Part shown: piece by piece, positions 1 through 8,102 of the stretch | Layout of the letters: each line of letters opens with the position of its first letter | Numbering within the stretch: position 1 is the first letter of the stretch | Assembly (NCBI GenBank): GCA_002328075.1 | Contig: DCVT01000062.1 | Span: 124,001-188,000 of the forward strand | Reading direction: 5' to 3' | DNA: 64,000 bases | Origin: Anaerolineales bacterium UBA2181 | GTDB lineage: Bacteria > Chloroflexota > Anaerolineae > Promineifilales > UBA4811 | Notes under the pieces: generated by a model | Told to the model about the DNA's origin: nothing | Seen by the model: the letters and a program-made list of their open reading frames with translations, nothing else | Database searches by the model: none | Position numbers and translations under genes: made by a program

Positions 1-1
1 G

Positions 2-88
2 ACGTCGGAATCGGTGATCGGCTTGGTTCGGAATTCATTGACGGCATGGCTGGAGCACGTGGACGATTTCGTGGGTCTACGCCGTTAG
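2..88 (+). CDS. C-terminal end of an unidentified protein (partial)
   Basis: An open frame enters from the left edge and stops at TAG (86-88). The last 28 residues are of mixed, plausible composition (ending WLEHVDDFVGLRR) and look more like a real C-terminus than the other two frames. It lies on the opposite strand from the conjugation genes and just left of a tRNA fragment, where a recombinase gene would be unsurprising, but too little is visible to assign a family. Confidence 0.3.
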   Translation, partial: TSESVIGLVRNSLTAWLEHVDDFVGLRR

Positions 89-312
89 TTAACACGCTCC
101 CGCCCACCATGGCCTTCATCGCCCCACCTGGGCTATGATGGACCTGTGCCAAGTCGGGCTCTGCCCTCACTATCTTGCGTGGTTTGCATGCGCAAGCGAA
201 ACGCGGTATCATATTCGTAACCGTAGTAACCAGGGTTCGTCTGAACCGAAGTCACTCGGGTTGGCTGAAATGGCGGCCCCCGAGGTCTGAGGTTGGTGTT
301 TCAGGATTGCGC

Positions 313-354
313 CTCATAACCCGGAGGTCCTTGGTTCGAATCCAAGCCCCGCTA
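313..354 (+). pseudogene. 3' half of a tRNA-Met gene; candidate att-site scar
   Basis: From position 313 the sequence reads as a tRNA anticodon loop CTCATAA (CAT at 315-317), a 3' anticodon strand CCCGG, a variable loop AGGTC, a five-pair T arm (330-334 with 342-346) around loop TTCGAAT, and an acceptor strand CCCCGCT plus discriminator A. Upstream bases 308-312 do not pair with the anticodon stem and no D arm or 5' acceptor strand is present, so only the 3' half exists. Such 3' halves are what tyrosine-recombinase elements leave or carry when they integrate into tRNA genes. By orientation the intact tRNA would lie further left, outside the window. Confidence 0.65.
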
Positions 355-799
355 TCTGAAGAGCAGACTTGCGCTGAACCGGCTCCTTGTTTGCCACCCC
401 TCTCACGCTCTGGCTCCGGCTCTGTCCCGGGAATCCGCTGTCTCTGGTTGGCACCACGGGTGGGGTCAGTTCTGGCGAAAAAGCGGGCGGCTGGTGCTGC
501 CAGTACACCAGGGCACCGATTCCGAACCACCGGTATGTGGCAGTTACCCTGACCGTGGAGGCGATCATCGTTGGGTCGGCCGCCGTCAAGGGGTCTCGCC
601 CGGTTGGGCGAGACCAATGCGCCGGCGGTAACCGCCCTCGCAGGCACTAACCCGAGAGTATTCCTGGACCTTTGCCCCTTCCTCGCCTTCGCTGCCAATC
701 TGCTCAAGGCCCGCAGCGAGTTTGCTCAAGCAACCCTGGTACCGGTGCCAGCCACCAGCACCAAGACGCCCTGCGCCGTCTTGGCTGCCTCGCACCATC
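355..799. other. Gap with one perfect hairpin, no supported gene
   Basis: No open frame here looks real; those that cross the tRNA fragment are translation artefacts. The one clear structure is a perfect 10-bp inverted repeat, GGTCTCGCCC (592-601) and GGGCGAGACC (606-615), around a 4-nt loop GGTT. It has no T-run on either side, so it is not a typical intrinsic terminator. It lies about 185 bp beyond the 3' end of the conjugation operon and could be a terminator of non-canonical form or a recombination or processing site. Confidence 0.5.
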
Positions 800-2776
800 T
801 CATCTCTTCACTCGGAGGTCCAGCCGCATCCGCGCCGACTCAGGCGGCTCCCTGAACCCATCAAAGCAGTGGCGGCGACGCCCGGTTGCGGCATCCAGCC
901 AGACCGGCCGGTGCAGGCCGTGTTTCTCCAGGTCCGTCCGGCTGGCGATGAGATAGGTCATGCCCGACCCCGCCGCGGCCGCCAGCTCCTGCACCCGCGC
1001 GTCCCCTCTCGCGGTCACCACGAGCACCAGCGGCAACCGCACGCGGTCCTGGCGGTAAGCCAGCGAGGCGGCGTAGTCACGGTGGACGGCGAATTTCTGC
1101 GCCAGCGACTTCTGGTGGCGGGTTCCGGTATCGCTCTCCACCAGGAAGTCGTAGGCCTGGTCGCCGATGAGGTAGACCCCGGCCGCGTCGGGAACCAGTA
1201 CCCGCGGCCGGCCGTGGTGGTGAAAGTGGCGGCGAGCCTCGAACTCCTCCCAGACTGCCAGGCGGTGGGCGAGCATCCGCTCCTCGCGGAAATGCCGGGC
1301 CGTCTCGAGGAAGGCTGCGAAGAGCCAGCGGGTTAGGCAGGTATGGGCGTATGTGGTGGTGAGTGCGGCGAGCCGCAGTCGGACCTCGCGGGAGTCTGGC
1401 AGGCGCTCGACTGGCCACTGACGGCCGGCGGCGTACCAGGCGGGGCTTGCTCCGCGGACAGCGGCTAGGAATGAGATGGCCTGTGGCGTCAGGTGGGCCA
1501 GGTCGCGGCCGTCCGGGGCGGTGTAGGTGGCAATCAACCCCAGCGCCCTCAATTGGTCTAGATTCTCCTGAACCAGGCTCTTCGGCAGACCGGCAACAGC
1601 GGCCAGTTCCTCGCACGAGAGGAGGGGCCAGGCAGCGATCCGCTCCAGAAGGCGCCGGCCGGGGGTGCTGAGGGCAAGCTGCTCCGCAACCGACGCTGCG
1701 CCGTCTCCTTGTCTGCGTCCGGGCGGCCGATTGGGTTCAGCCCCGGGCCCTGAGGGGGGCAAAAGGCGGTCGAGCGAGCAGGGGGCTGCCCCGCGGCCCG
1801 CACGCCCGGCTGATGGCGGAGCGGGGGGAACGCCCAAGCTCAGGTCCCTGGCCGGCGCCAGTTTCTGACCCTGCGTCGGGTAAGTGAGCCGCATCTCCGC
1901 AGGCAGAGCGGCTTTCTCAACCCCACGCACCCCGACAAACAGCCGGCCGGCGTCGAGCGGCGCGGCCGGCCGGCGCCATACCGCCGGTGAGGAGAGGACG
2001 GCCTGCCATGGGGCGACGAAAAAGGGCTGAACCGGGATCCCTTCCTCGAGGGCGCAGTTCCCCCAGAGCACCAGGAGCTGCATTGCCCGCCGCACGGTGG
2101 TGGTCAGCATCACCGTGACCGGGAACTCCGTGCCCGCCTGGCCCGTCTCGGTCAGGCGGCGACAGGAGCGATAGAGGAGGTCGAACCGCGACCGGTAGGC
2201 GGCCACCAGCACGTCGCCGGTGTCCCATTCGATTAGAACCGGCCGATACTCCTTTCCTCGCGCGCCGGGCGAAGACCACCCAGCTACCCCCGTCGCCAGC
2301 GGCCAGTGCCGGGAGCCGCCGGGCAGCGTCATCGGGGCGTGCGCCCGCACATCCAGCTCATACCCCTGCTCTCGCAGCCGGCCCAGCATCTCATACAGCC
2401 ACCAGGTGGTCTCGGCCTGCATCAGCGCCCGGTAGTGGCGCTGCCGCCAGACGCCATAGCGCGCGGCATAGGCCCGGACCGGAACCCCCTCGGCGGCCGC
2501 CAGAGACGCCATACCGGAGTCGGTGAGGAGATAGAGCTCCTGGCGGTCTCCTGCTCCGGACGCGGGTCCCATCCGACCCGCTATTGCCACCACGCGCACC
2601 CATCCAGCCGCCCGCAAGCAACCCAGCGCCTCGGCCGCCCGCTCCTGGTCGAGCCGGCATTTCCGCGTCAGTTGGGCTGCCGTCGCGACGGGCCAGTCGC
2701 GCACGGCTGCCAGTAGCGGCTCGTCCGCTGCGTCGGGGCCCGGCTCAGCCGTCTTGAGTGCCGCAAGGTTACTCAT
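800..2776 (-). CDS. Replication-relaxation family protein with a tandem duplication
   Basis: The 658-residue protein contains two similar halves. Each begins with a winged-helix-like segment (about residues 19-60 and 370-410, sharing the pattern aaWP-L/V-hydrophobic and a Leu-rich helix) and ends in a nuclease-like block: VLIEWDTGD near residue 195 and FLVESDTGTRHQKSL near residue 555. The second block matches the replication-relaxation (Replic_Relax) family, found on Gram-positive plasmids and conjugative elements and thought to act at the origin of transfer or replication. A low-complexity Pro/Arg/Gly linker joins the halves. It is the last gene of the operon, 77 bp after the VirD4-type gene. 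Which half, if either, nicks DNA cannot be told from sequence. Confidence 0.75.
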   Translation of the reverse strand: MSNLAALKTAEPGPDAADEPLLAAVRDWPVATAAQLTRKCRLDQERAAEALGCLRAAGWVRVVAIAGRMGPASGAGDRQELYLLTDSGMASLAAAEGVPVRAYAARYGVWRQRHYRALMQAETTWWLYEMLGRLREQGYELDVRAHAPMTLPGGSRHWPLATGVAGWSSPGARGKEYRPVLIEWDTGDVLVAAYRSRFDLLYRSCRRLTETGQAGTEFPVTVMLTTTVRRAMQLLVLWGNCALEEGIPVQPFFVAPWQAVLSSPAVWRRPAAPLDAGRLFVGVRGVEKAALPAEMRLTYPTQGQKLAPARDLSLGVPPAPPSAGRAGRGAAPCSLDRLLPPSGPGAEPNRPPGRRQGDGAASVAEQLALSTPGRRLLERIAAWPLLSCEELAAVAGLPKSLVQENLDQLRALGLIATYTAPDGRDLAHLTPQAISFLAAVRGASPAWYAAGRQWPVERLPDSREVRLRLAALTTTYAHTCLTRWLFAAFLETARHFREERMLAHRLAVWEEFEARRHFHHHGRPRVLVPDAAGVYLIGDQAYDFLVESDTGTRHQKSLAQKFAVHRDYAASLAYRQDRVRLPLVLVVTARGDARVQELAAAAGSGMTYLIASRTDLEKHGLHRPVWLDAATGRRRHCFDGFREPPESARMRLDLRVKR

Positions 2777-2853
2777 CGGTTCCCCGGTCTATATCAGCCG
2801 AGCAGCTCCCTCCATCTCCACCCGGGCGGCCGGCCGAGAGCCACCTGCCGGCC

Positions 2854-5607
2854 TCACGGTCTGACCGTCGCGAGACCTCCCATCTCGGCGCTGGTGGTTG
2901 GGCCAGCAGGGCGGTGCGTTTGCTCGACGCCGCCCATATGGTCCTCCGCAGGTCCGGTGGGCGCCTCTTCCAGGCGGGCCTTGATCTCGCTCGCGCCGGG
3001 TTCCGGGTTCAGCTCATACCAATACAGCAGCGAGCGCTTGTACTCCTCGTAGACCTGATCGGCCGGCGTCGCGTAGCGCGGCACCTGCTTGCGGATGGCG
3101 GTCGCCACTTCGGGCGAACCGGCCGGAGCCAGCACCGTGTCGATATGGACCACCGGCAGCCGCCGGCCGTCCAGACTGGTCTTGACGTAGGCGGCGTGCC
3201 GGTCGAGGTTGGTGAGGTCGGCCACCTCCAGGAAGTCATCGAACTCGTCCACCAGGAAGCGTGCGTCCTCACCGGAGACCTGGAAGGCAACCAGGGTGTG
3301 GATGTTCGACAGGAGCATGGCGACCATCGACCGGTCCATTCCCCCACGGGCGGCGCCGGCCTGGGCATCCCGCATTTGAGAGAGCGACTGGGTCCCGAGG
3401 ACAAACCCGGCGCCCGTCTTTTGCAGCTCGCCCAGGAGCGCCCCATAGTTCACGCCCGGCACGCTCTGGAACTCGTCGATGAGCGCCACGAGTCTCGGCC
3501 GCTCGTGGCGGGGGAGAGCGGCAAACTCGCGGACCGCGGCGTTCAGGTAGTTGAGCACCACGGCGCCGACAAAGCCGCCGGTCTCCTCGCCGACCGCGCC
3601 GGTGGCGGTGTTGACCAGGAGAATCTTGCGCTCGTGAATGGCCCGGCGGATGTCGACGGTGCAGGTGGGCTGGGCCACCATGTTCCGGACGGGAGGTGCG
3701 GTCTGGAAACGATGGATCTTGGTCCGGACCGGCGAGGAGATCTCCGCCTGGCGGTAGGGGGTCTCGCTCTCCCACTCGGCCTGCCACCAACTGATCAGGG
3801 CGGGGTCAGAGACGTATTCGGTCAGCAGCCTTCTTCGCACCCGAGGGTAGGAAAAGAGGTAGGGGATATCCAGCACGGTCATCTGCCTGTCGGCCGGGAC
3901 AATGTTGTTGACCGCCATGATGAGGGCCGCCGCGGCCCGCAGCGCCGACTCCATCCGCGGCCCCCAGGTATCGCGCCAGAGGGTGGACCCCATGCTGACA
4001 AAGTCGTCCACCAGTTTGTGCCCCGGAATCCCCAGGCCCAGGTCAAAGAGGTTGAGCCCCACCGAGAGCGCCTCGTTGCCCACGTCGATGTAGATCACGT
4101 CATCCACCCGCTCCGGGGGGACCAGCGAGAGCACCCAGTTGACCATATCCTGGTGGGGGTCGAGCACCACCAGCGCGGTCTCCGGGTCCGCCAGGACCGC
4201 CTGGGCCAGGACCACCTGGAGGTTGGACTTGCCCACCTGGGTTTTGCCCACCAGGAGCAGGTTACGCCGCAGCATCTCGGGGGAGAGGCCAAAGGGAACG
4301 CGACGGCCGCCGCGGGCGGTGGTTCCGATCAGCGTGCTTCCAGGCTGGAACCAGTCAGGCCGGGCGAGCATCGTCCGCGGTAGTTTTCCCTCGGCCCCCT
4401 CCAGGAGCTCTCCGACCGGCAGGTGCCAGAGGGCGGCCACCTCAGCGACGTTCAGCACCATGGGAGGGCCCATGCCGAGGGCGCCGTACCGACCCTCGAC
4501 GGTCAGGTCGTCCACCGGGCGGGGTGTCTGGGGCAGAACCACCAGGTCGTTGCCCTCGGGCCGGTTCAGGGTGGCAAGCGCCGCCGCCAGCCGGTCTAGC
4601 AACCGGCGGGCAGCCGCCGGGTCGGGGGCAACCGCCCGCAGCCGGAGATCGGCGTAGAAGGCGGGCCGGGTGAGCTTGTCGCGGATCACCTCCGGGTTGC
4701 CGGGGGCGTCGACCCGGAGCCGCCGCTTCAGCCCTTCCAGGAGCCAGGCGAGGAGCGCCGCGGTCAGGCAGAGTGCGGGGGCGCCCAGCGCCAGTCGGAG
4801 CCACGCGGCGGGCGAGGGGTGGGCGAGGGCGGCGAGCCAGAGGGCGAGGGCCAGGAGCAGGCCGACGGCGACGGCGGTCATCTGACCCACCGCGGCCAGC
4901 GCCAGGCCGGTCTGGGCCGGCGAGTTCTGACCGCGGACCTGCACTGATGAGGTGTAGGCGTACCCCTGCCAGCGGTCGGCCCAGTCCAGCGGCGCGGGCG
5001 CGAGCACCAGCTGCACGTGGGCCAGCTGGCCCGGCTCCACCACCAGCGCGCCGAGGAGCGCCTGGACCGGGTCGCCGTCGGCGAACCCTTCCTGGGAAAA
5101 GGTGTGCAGCGGATAAAAGGGGGGCCGGCGCAGCCCCATCCGGCAGGCCGCCACCGCCGGCGTCCGGTCGGGCCAGCTCCGATGGGCGGCACTCTCACCG
5201 CCTGGTGCGCCGCCTGCCGGCCCCTCCTGCGGCCGGGCCGCGAGTGAATTGAGGCCGGCCGGGTCTTCGTCGCGGGAGAGCAGGCGGCAGTGGACGTCGG
5301 TGTAGGCGCCCTGGAGCTGTTGCCGGATGTGACACAGCGTCTCCTCGTCGCCGCGGGCGAGGAGCTGCCGGCCGCCCGCGTCCCCCAGCAGCTCCAGGCT
5401 AAAGGGCGCCCCGGTCATGAGCGACGAGAGCAGGTGAAGGACCGCCGTCTGGTCGCGTGGGTTGGCGCGGGGCAGGGTGATCGCCAGGACGCGTACCGCG
5501 GCCGGGTCGGGAGGCGGCGGGATCGCCGGTCGGGGCCAGAGCCGCTCGCGCAGCGCTGACCACCGGCTGGCTTCAGGGCCGGGAGTTCTGCTTGAAGATG
5601 AGGTCAT
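2854..5607 (-). CDS. VirD4/TraD-type conjugation coupling ATPase
   Basis: This 917-residue protein would couple relaxosome DNA to the secretion channel. It has two hydrophobic segments around residues 240-290, a Walker A motif GKTQVGKS near residue 450, a following AVLADPETALVVLDPHQD segment, and a Walker B LVALIDE near residue 708 followed by the GTQSL sensor-like motif. The frame is open to 5850, but that upstream part overlaps the M23 gene and has shadow-like composition. ATG at 5607 has GAGGCGAG eight bases upstream and gives a 35-bp overlap with the preceding gene. Domain order fits type IV secretion coupling proteins of monoderm elements, which are FtsK-related hexameric ATPases. Confidence 0.9.
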   Translation of the reverse strand: MTSSSSRTPGPEASRWSALRERLWPRPAIPPPPDPAAVRVLAITLPRANPRDQTAVLHLLSSLMTGAPFSLELLGDAGGRQLLARGDEETLCHIRQQLQGAYTDVHCRLLSRDEDPAGLNSLAARPQEGPAGGAPGGESAAHRSWPDRTPAVAACRMGLRRPPFYPLHTFSQEGFADGDPVQALLGALVVEPGQLAHVQLVLAPAPLDWADRWQGYAYTSSVQVRGQNSPAQTGLALAAVGQMTAVAVGLLLALALWLAALAHPSPAAWLRLALGAPALCLTAALLAWLLEGLKRRLRVDAPGNPEVIRDKLTRPAFYADLRLRAVAPDPAAARRLLDRLAAALATLNRPEGNDLVVLPQTPRPVDDLTVEGRYGALGMGPPMVLNVAEVAALWHLPVGELLEGAEGKLPRTMLARPDWFQPGSTLIGTTARGGRRVPFGLSPEMLRRNLLLVGKTQVGKSNLQVVLAQAVLADPETALVVLDPHQDMVNWVLSLVPPERVDDVIYIDVGNEALSVGLNLFDLGLGIPGHKLVDDFVSMGSTLWRDTWGPRMESALRAAAALIMAVNNIVPADRQMTVLDIPYLFSYPRVRRRLLTEYVSDPALISWWQAEWESETPYRQAEISSPVRTKIHRFQTAPPVRNMVAQPTCTVDIRRAIHERKILLVNTATGAVGEETGGFVGAVVLNYLNAAVREFAALPRHERPRLVALIDEFQSVPGVNYGALLGELQKTGAGFVLGTQSLSQMRDAQAGAARGGMDRSMVAMLLSNIHTLVAFQVSGEDARFLVDEFDDFLEVADLTNLDRHAAYVKTSLDGRRLPVVHIDTVLAPAGSPEVATAIRKQVPRYATPADQVYEEYKRSLLYWYELNPEPGASEIKARLEEAPTGPAEDHMGGVEQTHRPAGPTTSAEMGGLATVRP

Positions 5608-6571
5608 AACTCGCCTCGCCGGTAACGAGGTCCGTCGCCACCTGGCCGGTCTGGTTGGCCAGGCGGACGGAGACAACGGGCTCGAAAACCTGAAAGAGGA
5701 ACTGGCCGTCGGGGCCGGTGGTGGCCTCCGCCGAGTTGCCCTCCCACAGGAGCTGCACCAGCACCCCGGCCAGGGGGTTACCCGCGGCGTCCAGCACCCG
5801 GCCGTAGACTGCGCCGGGATGAGGGTCGTGCCGGCCGGTGGCCGAGGCAACGCGGAACTGGCCGGCGGCCGGGTCGCCCTCCAGCCGAATGGGCGGGACG
5901 CTCTGCGCCCCGCCGGTTCCGGCGCTGCCGGCCGGTACGGGGGCGGCCTGGGCGGCCGATGGCCCGCACACGATCTGGCCCAGCGCCGCCGAGAATGGGT
6001 CGACCGGCACGCCGTTCACCCGGACCTCGTAGTGGAGGTGGGGGCCGGTCGAGTTGCCGGTGTTGCCCGATAGCCCCAGAAGGGCCCCCGGGCTGACGAG
6101 CTCCCCTGGGTAGACGCCGATCCCGCTCAGGTGGGCGTAGTAGGTGGTGACGGGCCCGTTCTGGACCACCACGAGGTACCCATATCCCTGGTCGTTCCAG
6201 CCGGCGTAGGTGACCTCGCCGCCGATGGTGCTCTGGATCGGGGTTCCGACTGGGATGCCAAAATCCACTCCGGCGTGGTTGGGGTTACCGCCCGGGTCGT
6301 GGAACAGCTGGGTGATCGGCCAGGCGCCGCCCCCGGGCAGGCCGGCCGGGACGCAAAAGTCGCCATAGTAGGAGCTGGCGATGAGGATCTCGACGTTGCC
6401 CGCCCGGACTGCGTCGAGGCGGCCCTGCATCCAGGCCCAGCCGATGCCGGAGAGGCCGAAGGGGAGCTGGTCCACCGCGAAACCGAGCAGGACGACGAAG
6501 AGGAGTCCGAAACCGGCCGCGACCGTGCAGCCGGCCGCCAGGTTCAGCCCGAGGACACGCTTCAAGTCCAC
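5573..6571 (-). CDS. Membrane-anchored M23 (LytM) murein hydrolase of the conjugation module
   Basis: Predicted 332 residues, GTG start with GAGGTG five bases upstream. A single N-terminal membrane helix (about 18-35) anchors an M23 metallopeptidase domain: His99 and Asp103 in NHAGVDFG and the HLH pair at 178/180 are the expected zinc ligands and catalytic residues. Residues about 250-332 form a carboxypeptidase-regulatory-like beta-sandwich (PGAVYGRVLDAAGNPLAGV). Such enzymes open peptidoglycan locally for the conjugation channel, like VirB1-type or Tcp/PrgK hydrolases. It overlaps the coupling ATPase gene, consistent with translational coupling. Confidence 0.9.
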   Translation of the reverse strand: MDLKRVLGLNLAAGCTVAAGFGLLFVVLLGFAVDQLPFGLSGIGWAWMQGRLDAVRAGNVEILIASSYYGDFCVPAGLPGGGAWPITQLFHDPGGNPNHAGVDFGIPVGTPIQSTIGGEVTYAGWNDQGYGYLVVVQNGPVTTYYAHLSGIGVYPGELVSPGALLGLSGNTGNSTGPHLHYEVRVNGVPVDPFSAALGQIVCGPSAAQAAPVPAGSAGTGGAQSVPPIRLEGDPAAGQFRVASATGRHDPHPGAVYGRVLDAAGNPLAGVLVQLLWEGNSAEATTGPDGQFLFQVFEPVVSVRLANQTGQVATDLVTGEASYDLIFKQNSRP

Positions 6572-6659
6572 GTCATCACCTCACAAACGACCTTCATCAG
6601 CCGGAGCGTCTTGCCCTGCCGGTCGGGACCGGGCGGCGACCCGGCGGCGGCTCTGCCTT

Positions 6660-6842
6660 TCACGAATGGTGGGTGCAGGTCAGGCCGTAGGTGATCATGT
6701 AGGAGAGCGCCACGAGCAGGCAGGCGACCGGCCACTGGATGCTCGTGCGGTCCTGGGTCCCGCTGACCACGAGCCAGCCCAGCGCTGCCGTTCCAACAAT
6801 CCCCAACAGAACCAACAATGCGGCCAGAATTCTACCGAGCAT
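6660..6842 (-). CDS. Small two-helix membrane protein
   Basis: A 60-residue protein with two strongly hydrophobic segments (about residues 4-26 and 39-55), ATG start. It sits between the prepilin peptidase and the M23 hydrolase on the same strand, with gaps of 177 and 88 bp. No family is recognised. Its position makes a minor component of the secretion machinery plausible; that is inference from context only. Confidence 0.6.
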   Translation of the reverse strand: MLGRILAALLVLLGIVGTAALGWLVVSGTQDRTSIQWPVACLLVALSYMITYGLTCTHHS

Positions 6843-7019
6843 CGCTACTCCTCCACGTACTTATCTGTCCATCTTTCCAATTGGCAACCGGCCAGGTCAC
6901 GACTCCCGGCCGCGGGCGCCGGTCGGCGGCCTTCCCCGGCGGCAGAGGAGGCCGGTTTCCTCGACCGGAAGGTCCGTCTCGTATCCGGTCCGGGCTGTAT
7001 ACGGATACGGCACAGGCCT

Positions 7020-7976
7020 TCAGGGTGCAGTACCTTCATCAGGTTTCCTGTGCACGGTTGCCGCCACGCCTCTAGTGTGCATGCTGGGCAACTTGCCTTT
7101 TGCTGGCAAGGTTCCACCTGGCAGCCAGGCTCCTGTTCTGCGCGTCCATGGTCCCGCCTTGCGGGGGACGCCACGCAGTCCCGCTGAGCGCGGCCATGGT
7201 CCCGCGCTGCGGGGGACGCTACGCAACCCTGCCTTCGGCAGGACGCTTCGCAGATACAAAGCGGGTGGGATCGCCCCCAGGGTATAGGCGAGCGCCAGCG
7301 CTCCCCAGGTCTCCCGTGGCGGGACGACCCCGGCCGGCGCCAGCACAAAGACCAGGAGATACCCTACGCCGGCCATGAGGTAGAGAAAGGCGGCCGGCAG
7401 CCCCTCCCGCTCCAGCGTCTCGCGCTCCGGGATCTGGCGAGCCACCAGGACGCTCCAGGCGGCCGCGAGGAGCCGCCGCGCCGCGCCGGGACCGTGGACC
7501 GCGGCCGTCACGACCAGTCCGCCAGCCAGCTTGGCCAGCAGGATGGAGATGACCATCTCGGGGGCAGGGTAGACCGTCACCAGGAGCATCATGAGCTTCA
7601 CGTCGGCCCCGCCGATGACGTGGCACTCCCAGAGCAGCCAGGCGGTGAGCCAACCCGCGAGGGGCCAGAAGGCGGGGGAGCCAGGCAGGAGCACCGGGAG
7701 AGCAACCAGACCCGTAAGCGCCGCGGCCAGAGCGAGTCCTCGGCCCCGGCAGACCAGGCGCTCGGAAAAGAGAGCGATGGCGATGAAGGCAACCGCCAGC
7801 TCCCACCGCCCCTCCGCTACCCGCCAGGCGACCGCGGCCAGGAGGGGTGGAACCGTGAGCCAGCCCGAGACCGTCCGGGTCCTGAGGTCCTGGGCGGCCG
7901 CCTGGGCGAGGAGTCCGACCAGCGCCAGCGGCAGGACCAGTAGTCCCAACACAGGTCCAACATTTCCAACGTTCAT
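7020..7976 (-). CDS. Type IV prepilin peptidase (A24 family) with a repeat-derived C-terminal tail
   Basis: A 318-residue polytopic membrane protein. It carries both aspartates of A24 peptidases: one in QDLRTRTVSGW near residue 30 and one in GGADVKLMM (GxGD-like). The obvious substrate is the Flp-type pilin at 19827-19973 and perhaps the TadE-like proteins. ATG at 7976 is preceded by AAGGAGTGG eight bases upstream; an upstream start at 8024 lacks this. The last ~80 residues are unlike the family: about residues 239-278 repeat units such as AGLRSVPR and are encoded by members of the 27-nt repeat family, so the tail looks like a repeat insertion that extended the reading frame. Confidence 0.85.
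   Translation of the reverse strand: MNVGNVGPVLGLLVLPLALVGLLAQAAAQDLRTRTVSGWLTVPPLLAAVAWRVAEGRWELAVAFIAIALFSERLVCRGRGLALAAALTGLVALPVLLPGSPAFWPLAGWLTAWLLWECHVIGGADVKLMMLLVTVYPAPEMVISILLAKLAGGLVVTAAVHGPGAARRLLAAAWSVLVARQIPERETLEREGLPAAFLYLMAGVGYLLVFVLAPAGVVPPRETWGALALAYTLGAIPPALYLRSVLPKAGLRSVPRSAGPWPRSAGLRGVPRKAGPWTRRTGAWLPGGTLPAKGKLPSMHTRGVAATVHRKPDEGTAP
7149..7254. repeat. 27-nt palindromic repeat cluster A
   Basis: About four units, each with a small inverted repeat (for example CCTGCC-TTCG-GGCAGG) followed by an ACGCTNCGCAG-like tail. They lie within the 3' part of the prepilin peptidase gene and encode repeated AGLRSVPR-like peptide. The units match clusters B (8541-8660) and C (19226-19480). 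Confidence 0.8.
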
Positions 7977-8102
7977 GAAAACCACTCCTTGTTGGCCCGA
8001 ACCAACGACCCCAACAAACGCCAACCGGGGAGCGACGGGTGACCCGGCCGCTCTGCGCGGCGTCTGGTCGGACCATGTCGCTTTTCCACGGCGCCTCGCT
8101 CC

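Noticed and set aside
252..707. Minus-strand frames reading through the tRNA-Met fragment, ending GFEPRTSGL or GAWIRTKDLRV
   Set aside because: These are the familiar artefact of translating the antisense of a tRNA 3' half; the remainder has shadow-like Arg/Pro composition.
2758..4383. Long plus-strand frame (541 codons) over the VirD4-type gene
   Set aside because: Antisense shadow in GC-rich DNA; the minus strand has clear ATPase motifs.
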